A stretch of DNA of 64,000 nt from Chitinophaga sp. S165 (GCF_003182155.1 NZ_QGTG01000016.1:1-64000); one strand, 5' to 3'; shown: positions 53,665-63,525, counted from the first letter of the stretch. Numbers and translations: made by a program. Notes: generated from the letters alone by a model not told the origin.

Positions 53665-55119
53665 TTACGCATAGCGCAATGAAGCGGCTATGCTACTCTC
53701 AGCCGGCATTTCCGATTTCTCCAGGATGAATACATCACCGTTATGGAGAATTGTCTGTGCTATTGCATTATTCAATAAACACTCATCCCCGGGCTGCTCG
53801 GTTTCATGGATAGCTACTTTGTTTTCAGCTGCATTAAATGTACCCCACAGGTGTGCACCTTTCTCAACAAACAGGCAATCTGCTTGTCCATAGTATGTAG
53901 CAGGGATCACATCATCAGGTATGGACGAGGTCAGCGCACCGGCTGAACCGTTGTAATATCTTTCCAATGCCTGTTGCTGTTTCTTCCCAAAATAAGGCTC
54001 CATCTTTTCTTTTGCCTGTTTGTAGATGTTAATGGGCTTTTCATGCTCAAAATTACCTGTCAGTGTTTCCGTTGCGATATGCTGATAACGGGATATTTTC
54101 CTGTAAATAGGTTGCAGGTAGTCTACGGCTGCCAGCAGAAGCGGGATATGTTTATCAGACAACACTTCTTTCCATATTGTCCTGTCTACTTCTTCCAGGT
54201 AATTTGCGATGTCTGTTTTGTGATCGGGATTCGAGTTCATTCCATGATAGTTAGCGCCTTGTCCGCCGCCGGAGCTTCCGGTGCGGAATAATTGCTGGTC
54301 TCCTTTTTCTTCAAAATGTATCACATCGTCCATACCATTGGGCATCCCTTCCACAGATATCTCCTGCATACCGAAAGCGTCAGCGAGGAACAACTTCGCA
54401 TTGTGCTTGCTGAAGGCCAGCAGATAGAACTGCTCGTTCCTGCTAATGATGGGCAGTAAGGGTGTTAACATAAAAGAATTGTTACAATATATCTGCTCTT
54501 GTACGGCTACCGGAAGCTGTAAATATCGGAATGAATTGTCGGTGATAAAGCAGGCTAGTCCTTCCTGTTGATTTAACCAGAACTGATCATCTCTGAGCAG
54601 GTCAAATCCGGGTTGCAGCATCTTTTGTATCAATGCGGGATCCGTCTTCTTTTCTTCCAGTAGTTTCTGCGATCTTTGCAGCATATTTTTGAACAGAATA
54701 AGGTCTTGTTGTTCATTTACTTCTTTACCGGAGGAGTGAGTGGGTAAATAAATGGATAGAGAAAGATTACTCTTTTGTCCGGCTAAACCGGTAAATACTT
54801 CTTTATCCGGTCTTCCGGATATCTGCCGGGCAGCAATAGCTGAATGTTCCTTATCAAAAGTTTCTTCTACTGTTTTATCGGCAGGAGCTTCTCTGACACC
54901 TTGTTGCTGTACGGCTTTTTTCGCAGTATCCCTGTTGGGGTGCCGCATATGAACAGCGGGTTGCAGTTCATCTGGGCCTATCGTGTATTTCTCGGTCATT
55001 TCCAGGTCTGTGTCCAGTTCTTCCGGAGAGATCGACCTTCTCAATCCCAGACCTTCTTTGCCATTACCTGAAGGTTTTCCCTTAATCGGCGTAAATTTTC
55101 CGTTTTGATCTTTTGGCAT
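53665..55119 (-). CDS. Bacterial archaeo-eukaryotic release-factor-like protein (baeRF)
   Basis: This 484-aa protein starts with about 110 low-complexity charged residues. Next is a domain with LSIYLPTHSSGKEVNEQQDL near 120, the typical start of baeRF proteins, then a central RNase-H-like fold near 215-330 (LLPIISRNEQFYLLAFSKHN, IPLLLAAVDYLQPIYRKI). The third domain ends near 475 (DCLFVEKGAHLWGTFN). GSSGGGQGAN holds a GGQ at 285-287, where eRF1-type proteins carry the GGQ of the peptidyl-tRNA hydrolysis loop. A role in ribosome rescue or quality control is inferred. It is monocistronic. Confidence 0.8.
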   Translation of the reverse strand: MPKDQNGKFTPIKGKPSGNGKEGLGLRRSISPEELDTDLEMTEKYTIGPDELQPAVHMRHPNRDTAKKAVQQQGVREAPADKTVEETFDKEHSAIAARQISGRPDKEVFTGLAGQKSNLSLSIYLPTHSSGKEVNEQQDLILFKNMLQRSQKLLEEKKTDPALIQKMLQPGFDLLRDDQFWLNQQEGLACFITDNSFRYLQLPVAVQEQIYCNNSFMLTPLLPIISRNEQFYLLAFSKHNAKLFLADAFGMQEISVEGMPNGMDDVIHFEEKGDQQLFRTGSSGGGQGANYHGMNSNPDHKTDIANYLEEVDRTIWKEVLSDKHIPLLLAAVDYLQPIYRKISRYQHIATETLTGNFEHEKPINIYKQAKEKMEPYFGKKQQQALERYYNGSAGALTSSIPDDVIPATYYGQADCLFVEKGAHLWGTFNAAENKVAIHETEQPGDECLLNNAIAQTILHNGDVFILEKSEMPAESSIAASLRYA

Positions 55120-55301
55120 AATATAAAAGTTTTGATTTTTCTGCTAAAACAAACTCAGCCTGAATAAGGACTGTTACTATTTTGAGAACACTAATATCCT
55201 GCCAAGCCTGTCCTGATGAGCCGGGGAACTTTTTGTTCAACTTGCTGTTAAGCGTTATATTTAAAAAAACTACCGTAAATTCAGATTATAAATTCCATTA
55301 G

Positions 55302-56432
55302 ATGATCGCAGGCGTCCTAAAAGAACAGCCAGGAGAAAACAGGGTTTCTTTAGTGCCGGACATTGTTAAGCAGTTAGGAAAACAGGGAGTAACGGTTTGG
55401 ATAGAACCGGATGCCGGAACCCGGGCTTATTATCCTGATGAATCCTATGTACAGGCAGGTGCGGTACTAAAGTCTGCTACTGAAATCCTGCAACAGGCAG
55501 ATATCATTCTCAGCATTCAGATCCCAGCTGAACAGGCCTGGAAGTCCATCCCCGCCGGTAAAGTGCTGACAGGCATTTATCAGCCGTTCAACAATGCTGC
55601 AACTATGCAGCAATGGGCTGACCGGCAGCTGACCACCTTCAGTCTTGATAGTGTACCCCGTACTACCCGTGCACAGAGCATGGATGTGTTGAGTTCCCAG
55701 GCCAATATTGCCGGATATAAGGCTGTATTGCTGGCGGCGTGGAGTTACAGCCGCTATTTACCAATGTTCATGACAGCAGCGGGCACTATTGCCCCGGCAA
55801 AAGTATTAATACTGGGTGCAGGCGTCGCCGGATTACAGGCTATTGCCACTGCCAGAAGATTAGGAGCTGTGGTGGAAGTATTTGATACCCGGCCGGCTGT
55901 AAAAGAAGAGGTGGTAAGTCTGGGCGCCAGATTTATAGAAGTAGAGGGTGCAGCAGATGCATCTAATGCAGGAGGATATGCGGTTGAACAAACAGATGCA
56001 TATAAACAGCGGCAACAGGACAAGATAGCCGAAAGCATCGCTAAATCAGATATCGTTATCACAACGGCACAGATACCTGGTAGAAAAGCGCCTCTACTGA
56101 TCACTGCAGAGATGCTGGAAAGAATGAGGGCGGGCGCTGTAATCGTCGATCTTGCTGCAGCTACGGGTGGAAACACGGCATTTACAGAGAATAACAAGAC
56201 GGTTGTTCACAACGGCGTCACGATTATCGGTGATTCTAATTTATCCTCTTCTATGCCTTCTGATGCCAGTAAATTATATGCTAAGAATATTTTCAATTTT
56301 TTGCAATTACTGGTAAAAGACGGCAACCTGGTATTGAATTTTTCTGATGATATCGTGCAGGGCGCTTGTATTACCCACAGCGGCAATATTACCAGCGAGC
56401 GGCTCAGACAGGCGGATAGTGTGAAATTGTAG
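55302..56432 (+). CDS. pntAA: NAD(P) transhydrogenase alpha subunit, soluble domain I
   Basis: This subunit binds NAD(H) in the proton-translocating transhydrogenase that makes NADPH from NADH using the proton gradient. In 376 aa it has the N-terminal block LKEQPGENRVSLVPDIVKQL, the RTTRAQSMDVLSSQANIAGY segment, the nucleotide fold LILGAGVAGLQAIATARRLG near 167, and VVITTAQIPGRKAPLL. The alpha polypeptide is split in two genes, and the membrane part follows at 56470. Confidence 0.94.
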   Translation: MIAGVLKEQPGENRVSLVPDIVKQLGKQGVTVWIEPDAGTRAYYPDESYVQAGAVLKSATEILQQADIILSIQIPAEQAWKSIPAGKVLTGIYQPFNNAATMQQWADRQLTTFSLDSVPRTTRAQSMDVLSSQANIAGYKAVLLAAWSYSRYLPMFMTAAGTIAPAKVLILGAGVAGLQAIATARRLGAVVEVFDTRPAVKEEVVSLGARFIEVEGAADASNAGGYAVEQTDAYKQRQQDKIAESIAKSDIVITTAQIPGRKAPLLITAEMLERMRAGAVIVDLAAATGGNTAFTENNKTVVHNGVTIIGDSNLSSSMPSDASKLYAKNIFNFLQLLVKDGNLVLNFSDDIVQGACITHSGNITSERLRQADSVKL

Positions 56433-56469
56433 TGCCGTCATCTATTCCTGAAATCAATGATCGCCAATA

Positions 56470-56784
56470 ATGGAAATTCTTTTCTCTTTCTTAGAACAGC
56501 ATCTTGATGCGATATACATTGTTATCCTCTCTATCTTTCTTGGAGTGGAGGTTATATCAAGGGTGCCTTCCGTATTACATACGCCATTGATGAGTGGCGC
56601 TAATGCCATTCATGGTGTGGTGATCATCGGTGCCATCATTGTAATGGGAGAGGCCGAGGCGGATAATTACCTGGCACTTATACTGGGATTCCTTGCGGTT
56701 ATTCTGGGCACTGTCAATGTAGTAGGTGGTTTTGTAGTGACAGACAGAATGCTTGAAATGTTCAGGTCTAAAAAGACCAAATAA
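56470..56784 (+). CDS. pntAB: NAD(P) transhydrogenase alpha subunit, membrane part
   Basis: This 104-aa protein holds about three hydrophobic helices (IYIVILSIFLGVEVISRV, TPLMSGANAIHGVVIIGAII, ALILGFLAVILGTVNVVGGF) and corresponds to the C-terminal membrane segment of E. coli PntA. The TPLMSGANAIHG motif is characteristic. It lies 37 bp from pntAA and 20 bp from pntB. Confidence 0.93.
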   Translation: MEILFSFLEQHLDAIYIVILSIFLGVEVISRVPSVLHTPLMSGANAIHGVVIIGAIIVMGEAEADNYLALILGFLAVILGTVNVVGGFVVTDRMLEMFRSKKTK

Positions 56785-56804
56785 TTATACCTAATCATTA
56801 CACT

Positions 56805-58199
56805 ATGTTATCGCTGATCTATCTGATAGGCTCTGTTACATTTATCGTAGGTTTAAAGATGCTGAGTAATCCCGCTTCTGCCAGGAAAGGTAATGCTATT
56901 GCTGCGGGTGGCATGACGCTGGCAATATTGGGTACTATTTTTCTTTATAGAAATCATGGTGAGGGATTGCATAATTATGGGTGGATCATGGCAGGTCTGC
57001 TCATAGGAGGCGTTATCGGACTGGTATCTGCTAAAAGAGTAAAGATGACCGCTATGCCCGAAATGGTCAGTCTGTTCAATGGCATGGGTGGCGCCTGTGC
57101 GGCATTGATCTCTGTCGTGGAGTTTGAGCATATGATGGACCCGATCTTCCGTCAAAGTGATCCTGTCAGGATGCAGCTGGTGATCATATTTGCGGGGATG
57201 ATCATTGGCGCTGTGTCATTTGCCGGTTCAGTCATTGCCTGGGGAAAATTGAATGGCAGCATCCGGGATATCTCCTTTAAAGGGCAGCATATTTTTAATT
57301 TGCTGATACTGGCTGTAATACTATTGCTTGCAGTTGTTGTAACCGCAGTACTTCCTCCGGCAACGGTCGTACTTTTTGTAGTAGTACTTATACTGTCACT
57401 GTTATACGGAGTTTGTTTTGTCTTGCCTATCGGAGGCGCGGATATGCCGGTGGTGATCTCCTTATTGAATTCGTTTACCGGTGTGGCAGCTGCCTGCGGC
57501 GGTTTTTTGTACAACAACCCGGTTATGCTAACAGGCGGAATACTGGTCGGTTCTGCAGGTACAATACTGACAATCCTGATGTGTAAAGCAATGAACCGTT
57601 CTTTAAGGAATGTACTGATCGGCTCTTTCGGCGGACCGAAGGCGGCTTCCGCTAACAAAGAGCAGGGGGCGTACAAAGAGATCAGTTTGTCGGATACTGC
57701 TGTTATTATGGCTTATGCACAAAAAGTAATGATCGTACCTGGCTATGGTCTGGCTGTAGCCCAGGCACAGCATGCTTGTCATGAGCTTGAAACATTGCTG
57801 GAAGCAAGAGGGGTAGAAGTAAGATATGCCATTCATCCGGTGGCAGGACGTATGCCGGGGCATATGAACGTGCTGCTGGCGGAAGCAGATGTGTCTTATG
57901 AGAAACTACTGGAAATGGAACAGGCTAATGGCCAGTTTAATACTACGGATGTTGTGTTGGTGCTCGGCGCTAACGACGTGGTGAATCCTGCCGCCAAAAA
58001 CGACCCTGCCAGTCCTATTTACGGCATGCCGATCCTGGAGGTGGAGAACGCAAAGAGTGTGATCGTCAATAAACGGAGCATGAAGCCAGGATATGCCGGT
58101 ATTGAAAATGATCTGTTCTTCCAGCCTAAGACCTCCATGTTGTTTGGCGATGCAAAGCATGTTATACAACAGCTGGTGGCGGAAATAGTTAACTCCTAG
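56805..58199 (+). CDS. pntB: NAD(P) transhydrogenase beta subunit
   Basis: PntB, 464 aa, has about eight or nine membrane helices and a C-terminal NADP(H)-binding domain III. VSLFNGMGGACAALIS and GGADMPVVISLLNSFTGVAA are in the membrane part. MIVPGYGLAVAQAQHA near 307 and VVLVLGANDVVNPAAKNDPA near 386 belong to domain III, and the end VIVNKRSMKPGYAGIEND is conserved. With pntAA and pntAB it completes the enzyme. Confidence 0.95.
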   Translation: MLSLIYLIGSVTFIVGLKMLSNPASARKGNAIAAGGMTLAILGTIFLYRNHGEGLHNYGWIMAGLLIGGVIGLVSAKRVKMTAMPEMVSLFNGMGGACAALISVVEFEHMMDPIFRQSDPVRMQLVIIFAGMIIGAVSFAGSVIAWGKLNGSIRDISFKGQHIFNLLILAVILLLAVVVTAVLPPATVVLFVVVLILSLLYGVCFVLPIGGADMPVVISLLNSFTGVAAACGGFLYNNPVMLTGGILVGSAGTILTILMCKAMNRSLRNVLIGSFGGPKAASANKEQGAYKEISLSDTAVIMAYAQKVMIVPGYGLAVAQAQHACHELETLLEARGVEVRYAIHPVAGRMPGHMNVLLAEADVSYEKLLEMEQANGQFNTTDVVLVLGANDVVNPAAKNDPASPIYGMPILEVENAKSVIVNKRSMKPGYAGIENDLFFQPKTSMLFGDAKHVIQQLVAEIVNS

Positions 58200-58309
58200 T
58201 ACTTATTGGCCATCCGTCGATCGGTTGTCGTAGGTGCCCGGCCTGCACCAGTTGCGCCTCACTATCGGTCATCCCCCTTTTTTTCAGTATTTTGCCGCAA
58301 AAAAGGGGC

Positions 58310-59704
58310 TTGGATTTCTTACCAAAAAAATTTACGGATACATTAACAGGACTGCCAGGTATGGATTTGGCAGCGTTTTTGCGTGTACATGAGGCAGGTG
58401 AAAAGGTCACTTCTATCAGGATCAATCCCAATAAAATACAGGATGAAGATGCAGTACAAAAGGTACTCGCCTCGATGACAGAGGGGCCGGTAAGCCGGGT
58501 TCCCTGGTCTCAGTATGGATATTACCTGCCTTCGAGGCCTTCTTTTACGTTCAATCCTTTTTTTCATGGAGGAGCTTATTATGTGCAGGAAGCTTCCTCT
58601 ATGTTCCTGGAACATGTAATGCGCCATGCCTGTGATCTGACCACATCATTGAAAGTACTGGACCTGTGCGCTGCACCAGGAGGAAAATCTACCTTGCTGC
58701 AATCCCTGTTAAGTCGCGAGAGCGTACTGGTTTCCAATGAAGTCATTAAAAGCAGGGCAGCAGTACTGGCTGATAATATCAGTAAATGGGGCGCTGCTAA
58801 CGTGATTGTGACGAACAATGATCCCAGGGACTTTGGACGATTGCCTGGATATTTTGATGTGATGGTAGTAGATGCACCCTGTTCCGGTTCCGGACTATTC
58901 CGCCGCGAACCGGAAGCTGTAGAAGAATGGTCGCCGGAAAACGTCATTCTTTGCAGTCAGCGGCAGCAGCGGATACTGGCGGACGCCTGGGGAGCGTTAA
59001 AAGAGAACGGTATTCTTATTTACGCTACCTGTTCTTATTCCAGGGAAGAAGATGAAGAGATCATGGAATGGATCCAGAAGAATCTTTCAGTAGAGAATAT
59101 CGCGATACCGGTTCATGAGAACTGGAATATTGTAACGACTGAAGCAGGGGAGCAAATGGCGGAAGGATACCGCTTCTATCCTGATAAAGTACAGGGAGAA
59201 GGTTTTTTCATCAGCTGTTTCCGCAAGACGGCAGGTGATGTATATACTGCTAAAAAGCAGCGTGATACACTGTCTGCGGTCGCTAAAAAAGATGAAGCGA
59301 AGGTAGCGCAATGGGTGAAAAACACAGACAACCTTTTCCTGATGGAGCATCAGGGAGAGGTATTAATATTTCCGGAAAATATGGCGTCAGTTGTTTCTTT
59401 ACTGCAACAGCACTTATATTTGCGGAAAGCTGGCATAAAGGCAGGCCAGTTAGCAGCAAAGGAACTGATACCTGATCACCAGCTGGCAATGAGCACAATG
59501 ATACGGGAAACGATCCCGCAGGTAGCGTTGACCCGCGAACAGGCCTTGCGTTATCTGAGAAAAGAAGACCCGGAAGCCACCACAGATGTAAAGGGGTGGG
59601 CACTGATGATGTATGAGGGAATGGCGCTCGGATGGGCGAAAATATTACCGAACCGTATCAACAATTACTATCCTAAAGAACTCCGTATTCTGAAAGAAGT
59701 GTAG
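58310..59704 (+). CDS. 16S rRNA m5C methyltransferase, RsmF/RsmB class
   Basis: The protein is a NOL1/NOP2/Sun-family RNA m5C methyltransferase of about 464 aa. The SAM motif is VLDLCAAPGGKSTLLQSLL, the first Cys is in VDAPCSGSGLFRR and the catalytic Cys in YATCSYSREEDEE. A C-terminal RNA-binding extension of about 150 residues follows (MSTMIRETIPQVALTREQAL), as in RsmF. I start at TTG 58310 (DFLPKKFTDTLTGLPG), preceded by AAGGGG. A TTG at 58292 would add six residues. The exact modified base, such as C1407, is not decided. Confidence 0.88.
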   Translation: MDFLPKKFTDTLTGLPGMDLAAFLRVHEAGEKVTSIRINPNKIQDEDAVQKVLASMTEGPVSRVPWSQYGYYLPSRPSFTFNPFFHGGAYYVQEASSMFLEHVMRHACDLTTSLKVLDLCAAPGGKSTLLQSLLSRESVLVSNEVIKSRAAVLADNISKWGAANVIVTNNDPRDFGRLPGYFDVMVVDAPCSGSGLFRREPEAVEEWSPENVILCSQRQQRILADAWGALKENGILIYATCSYSREEDEEIMEWIQKNLSVENIAIPVHENWNIVTTEAGEQMAEGYRFYPDKVQGEGFFISCFRKTAGDVYTAKKQRDTLSAVAKKDEAKVAQWVKNTDNLFLMEHQGEVLIFPENMASVVSLLQQHLYLRKAGIKAGQLAAKELIPDHQLAMSTMIRETIPQVALTREQALRYLRKEDPEATTDVKGWALMMYEGMALGWAKILPNRINNYYPKELRILKEV

Positions 59705-59752
59705 GCAAATAATTTTTAATTTAGTTACCTGAAAGGTATAAACAGCGTAGTA

Positions 59753-60778
59753 ATGGTAAAAACGTTCATGACAATTGCAGGACTTGTATTATGTGTAGCC
59801 GGTGGAATACAGGCACAGGATAGAGTGCAGGTACAAGGTACCTCTCCCGACCTGTATGTATTGCACACTGTAAAAAAGGGAGAGACCTTTTACAGCCTGG
59901 GCAGGTCCTACAGCTTGTCTCCGAAGGAAATAGCAACTGAGAACAATATTTCGTTTGAACAGGGATTGCAATTAGGACAACAGGTAAAGATCCCGCTGAA
60001 TAACACCAACTTTTCACAGAAGTCAGATGCTGCAAGTGGTACGCCTGTATATCATAAGGTAGAGGAAAAAGAAACGCTTTATCGCCTGAGTGTTAATCAC
60101 AACAAGGTGTCGCTAGACAATATCCGTCACTGGAATAATATGACAGGCGACGGCTTACAGAAGGACAGTTACGTAATTGTAGGGTGGCTGAAAGGCGGTA
60201 GTGGCGCTCCTGCTCCATCTACACCTGTAGCCAATGTACCGGTAGCTACACCTCCGGCAAATCATCCGGCAGCTACACCTCCAGCTTCTACACCTGCTCC
60301 GTCAAACCCGGCGCCTGGCACTCCGGTAGCAACGCCTCCGGCCAGTACAACGCCGGCGCCTCCCGTTACCAAACCTGATCAGCCAGCGCCGCCGGAACCA
60401 GTTAAAACTCCGGATAGCAACAATACAGGTAGCAAACCCCCGGTTACATCTGCACCTGCAGGATCTTCCTTTGAGCAGTTGTATAATCAGCAGACAGCCA
60501 GCGGTAAGAATGTAACTTCTGAGAAAGGCCCGGGAGGCTGGTTCAAGAGCAACGCCAGTGCCGGTAAATATTATGCCCTGCATAATAGCGCACCAAGAGG
60601 TACTATCATTAAAGTGACCAATCCACTGAATGGCAAATTCATTTACGCAAAAGTGTTGGAGGCCATTCCGCAGATCAAACAAAATGAAGGTCTGATCATT
60701 AAACTGAGTGATTCCGCACTGGAGGCATTGGGAACAAATGAAGCGAAGTTTTATTGTAACCTGACTTACGAAGACTAG
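59753..60778 (+). CDS. LysM-domain exported protein
   Basis: The 341-aa protein has a signal sequence (FMTIAGLVLCVAGGIQAQ). Two LysM peptidoglycan-binding repeats follow, near 35-82 (YVLHTVKKGETFYSLGRSYS) and 99-144 (VYHKVEEKETLYRLSVNHNK). A Pro/Ala/Thr linker of about 75 residues comes next (150-230). A C-terminal domain resembles a double-psi beta barrel of RlpA type (YYALHNSAPRGTIIKVTNPL, FIYAKVLEAIPQIKQNEG). It probably sits on the cell wall. The catalytic Asp/His of lytic RlpA is not evident, so a binding role is more likely. Confidence 0.87.
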   Translation: MVKTFMTIAGLVLCVAGGIQAQDRVQVQGTSPDLYVLHTVKKGETFYSLGRSYSLSPKEIATENNISFEQGLQLGQQVKIPLNNTNFSQKSDAASGTPVYHKVEEKETLYRLSVNHNKVSLDNIRHWNNMTGDGLQKDSYVIVGWLKGGSGAPAPSTPVANVPVATPPANHPAATPPASTPAPSNPAPGTPVATPPASTTPAPPVTKPDQPAPPEPVKTPDSNNTGSKPPVTSAPAGSSFEQLYNQQTASGKNVTSEKGPGGWFKSNASAGKYYALHNSAPRGTIIKVTNPLNGKFIYAKVLEAIPQIKQNEGLIIKLSDSALEALGTNEAKFYCNLTYED

Positions 60779-60793
60779 ACAAAATAATTAGCA

Positions 60794-60832
60794 ACAAAAA
60801 AGCCGCGAAGAGATTCGCGGCTTTTTTGTTAC
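60794..60832. terminator. Terminator between the LysM gene and fmt
   Basis: AAAAAAGCCGCGAA and TTCGCGGCTTTTTT form a stem with a tight loop and runs on both sides. It is between convergent genes. Confidence 0.92.
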
Positions 60833-60840
60833 CTGATACT

Positions 60841-61788
60841 TTAATTGATTTTGTAGCCCCTTAAAAATGCCTCAATATCCATCCGTTTCTTTCCTTCCAG
60901 CTGGATCTCCAATAAGGACAGATAGCCATCTGCAGCTGCGATTTTCAGATAGGTCTTATTATCAGTGATCACTTCACCTGGTGCTACATTTGGTTTGGTA
61001 TGTTCTCCTGAAGCTTTGAATACTTTCAGGCCTTTTCCATTGAGCGTTGTCCACGCGGTAGGATAGGGGCTCAGACCGCGTACCAGATTGTGTATCTGGT
61101 CTATAGGCTGCTCCCATTTTATCTGACAATCTTCTTTAAAGATCTTAGGTGCGTGTTTGATGTCTTCCGCTTTGATATGCGCTTGCGGTGTTCCTTTTGC
61201 ATTACCGGAAGCGAGTGCCTGAACTGTTTTGAGTAACAGGTCTGCACCTGTAGCCATCAGATCGTCGTGCAGTTCACCGGCGGTTTCGTCATCACGGATC
61301 TCTACCGACTGACTAAAGAGAATATCGCCGGTGTCAATCTCGTGCTGCAGTTTGAACGTTGTTACACCCGATTGTTTTTCGCCATTGATGATAGCCCAGT
61401 TGATAGGAGCAGCGCCTCTGTAGTTAGGCAGCAGGGACGCATGTACGTTGATGGTACCCAGAGGAGGCATATCCCATACAAGTTCCGGCAGCATACGGAA
61501 GGCTACCACTACCTGAAGATCAGCTTTAAGGGCACGCAGTTCTTCGAGGAATTCAGGATTCTTCAGCTTTTCAGGTTGCAACACGTGAAGCCCTTTAGAT
61601 ACGGCATACTGCTTAACAGCGCTCTGCTGTAACTGTAAGCCTCTGCCGGCAGGTTTGTCTGGCGCTGTAATAACACCAACTACATTGTAACCATTCTGCA
61701 CCAGGATATCCAGTGATGCTACTGCAAAATCTGGTGTACCCATAAAGATGATCCTGATATTCTTATGATCCGTTAACTCACTCTGCAT
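60841..61788 (-). CDS. fmt: Methionyl-tRNA formyltransferase
   Basis: Fmt formylates initiator Met-tRNA with 10-formyl-tetrahydrofolate. In 315 aa it shows IRIIFMGTPDFAVASLDILV, INVHASLLPNYRGAAPINWA (catalytic Asn and His region) and EIDTGDILFSQ (catalytic Asp). A C-terminal tRNA-binding beta barrel follows. The ATG at 61788 overlaps the 3' end of the NamZ-like gene by 11 bp, so both are likely in one transcript. It carries a short N-terminal extension before IRIIFMG. Confidence 0.95.
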   Translation of the reverse strand: MQSELTDHKNIRIIFMGTPDFAVASLDILVQNGYNVVGVITAPDKPAGRGLQLQQSAVKQYAVSKGLHVLQPEKLKNPEFLEELRALKADLQVVVAFRMLPELVWDMPPLGTINVHASLLPNYRGAAPINWAIINGEKQSGVTTFKLQHEIDTGDILFSQSVEIRDDETAGELHDDLMATGADLLLKTVQALASGNAKGTPQAHIKAEDIKHAPKIFKEDCQIKWEQPIDQIHNLVRGLSPYPTAWTTLNGKGLKVFKASGEHTKPNVAPGEVITDNKTYLKIAAADGYLSLLEIQLEGKKRMDIEAFLRGYKIN

Positions 61789-62944
61789 ATAATAAATATT
61801 TCTTCCTGGTAGTTTTAAATTGAGTCAAAGCAGGTTCCCAGCTTTTGCGTATTTCAGCTTCACTGAGACCCTTTTTTATTTGTTGTTGTAAGATGGTATT
61901 GCCAGCCAGTTTATTGAAAAAAGGAATGAAGAACCTGTCTTTTTCAGGGAATAGCTGATAAGCCTGTATCAGCCATTTCAATTGTATGCGGCCATTCATT
62001 TCCTTTCTTACTGCATCGGGTGTACCGGTGAGGTTATAACCATAGCATGTACTGTCTTTTAGCGGCGGGTTCTTAGCACCCGGCGTACTACGTGGTGTAA
62101 AGGAATACAGATTCTTAGCGTAAGAAGGATGTCCGAACACCTGGAACGGGAGGTCTGTTCCGCGGCCCAGGCTTAGGGCTGTACCTTCGAACAGGCAGGT
62201 AGCCGGGTAGAGGTAAATAGCCGCCATATTAGGCAGGTTAGGCGATGGTTTTACCGGTAACTGATAATAAGTATGGTGATCGTAATGCTGACAGGTTATC
62301 ACCGTTAGCTTGCATTGTACACCATTTTTCAGCCACTTCTCACCATTCAGCATTTTAGCGTATTCCCCTATGGTCATACCATGCACAATAGGGATGGATT
62401 GCATGCCTACGAAAGAACGGAGTGTGGTATCGAGCAATACAGGACCGTCAACATAATGACCGTTAGGATTCGGACGGTCCAGTATGATGAGTGGTTTATG
62501 GTTTTCAGCAGCGGACTCCATTATTTCCTGTAAGGAGGATATATACGTGTAGAAACGGGTACCTACGTCCTGTATGTCAAAGATGAGGATGTCCACATCT
62601 TTCAGGTCCTCTGCTGTTGCTTTACGATGTTTACCATACAGGGACACAATGGAGAGTCCGGTTTGTTTGTCTTTACTGTCGCCTATTTTCTCACCTGCAT
62701 CTGCATTGCCGCGAAATCCGTGTTCGGGACTGAATATCTTCTGAATACGAACATGCAGTTTCAGCAGTGAATCCACGAGGTGAGTATTACCTAATGTAGC
62801 CGTCTGATTAACAAGCAATGCTACCCTTTTGCCTTTTAGCAGTGGAAGGTATTCACCGGTCCTTTCAGCACCTGTTATTACCTGCGCATGTGCAGCAGTA
62901 GTGACTGCCAGCCACAATAAAAGAGGAATTATGGTCTTATACAT
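61778..62944 (-). CDS. DUF1343 / NamZ-like exo-beta-N-acetylmuramidase
   Basis: The 388-aa protein has a signal peptide, MYKTIIPLLLWLAVTTAAHA, and the whole-length DUF1343 fold: LVNQTATLGNTHLVDSLL, KIFSPEHGFRGNADAGEK, DVLIFDIQDVGTRFYTYISS, RPNPNGHYVDGPVL and LSLGRGTDLPFQVFGHP. The B. subtilis member NamZ releases terminal MurNAc from peptidoglycan fragments. With murQ and the MurK-like gene in this window it suggests MurNAc salvage. It is upstream of and overlaps fmt. Confidence 0.9.
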   Translation of the reverse strand: MYKTIIPLLLWLAVTTAAHAQVITGAERTGEYLPLLKGKRVALLVNQTATLGNTHLVDSLLKLHVRIQKIFSPEHGFRGNADAGEKIGDSKDKQTGLSIVSLYGKHRKATAEDLKDVDILIFDIQDVGTRFYTYISSLQEIMESAAENHKPLIILDRPNPNGHYVDGPVLLDTTLRSFVGMQSIPIVHGMTIGEYAKMLNGEKWLKNGVQCKLTVITCQHYDHHTYYQLPVKPSPNLPNMAAIYLYPATCLFEGTALSLGRGTDLPFQVFGHPSYAKNLYSFTPRSTPGAKNPPLKDSTCYGYNLTGTPDAVRKEMNGRIQLKWLIQAYQLFPEKDRFFIPFFNKLAGNTILQQQIKKGLSEAEIRKSWEPALTQFKTTRKKYLLYAE

Positions 62945-63080
62945 AACGTAAAAATAGTTTAAATCGTGGAAGATATATGAGGGATTGGTAGTTTACAGGA
63001 ATTATCCTAAATTGAATATCTATTCACTATTTTCTTACCTTGCAGCAATTAAATCCTGTAACACTTATAATTAAATTCTT

Positions 63081-63509
63081 ATGCAAGCAGTTAAAAACGG
63101 AGATACGGTGCGTGTGCATTATCATGGCCGCCTGACCAACGGAACAACATTTGATTCTTCCGAGGGCAGGGACCCACTGGAGTTCAAGGTTGGCGCCGGT
63201 ATGGTTATTAAAGGCTTCGATAATGGTGTAGTGGACATGAAGGTGGGTGATAAAAGAACACTGAATATTCCTGTTGAAGAAGCATATGGTCCGAAAAATG
63301 ATGAGCTGATCATGGAATTTCCAAAAGAAAATATTCCAGCTGATCTGAACCCTCAGGTAGGTATGGACCTTCAGATGAGCAACCCACAAGGACAGGTATT
63401 TCCTGTAAAAGTGGCGGCTATCGGCAATGAATTCATCACTTTGGATGCTAACCATCCGCTGGCAGGTGAAGCGCTGATATTTGACATCGAACTCGTAGAG
63501 ATCAAATAG
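63081..63509 (+). CDS. FKBP-type peptidyl-prolyl isomerase, SlyD-like
   Basis: The 142-aa protein has the FKBP start VRVHYHGRLTNGTTFDSSEG and GAGMVIKGFDNGVVDM. Between strands it has the inserted IF chaperone domain (EAYGPKNDELIMEFPKENIP), as in SlyD. It closes with NHPLAGEALIFDIELVEI. The His- and Cys-rich metal tail of E. coli SlyD is absent. It is cytoplasmic and monocistronic. Confidence 0.93.
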   Translation: MQAVKNGDTVRVHYHGRLTNGTTFDSSEGRDPLEFKVGAGMVIKGFDNGVVDMKVGDKRTLNIPVEEAYGPKNDELIMEFPKENIPADLNPQVGMDLQMSNPQGQVFPVKVAAIGNEFITLDANHPLAGEALIFDIELVEIK

Positions 63510-63525
63510 TAGCACAAGTATACTT

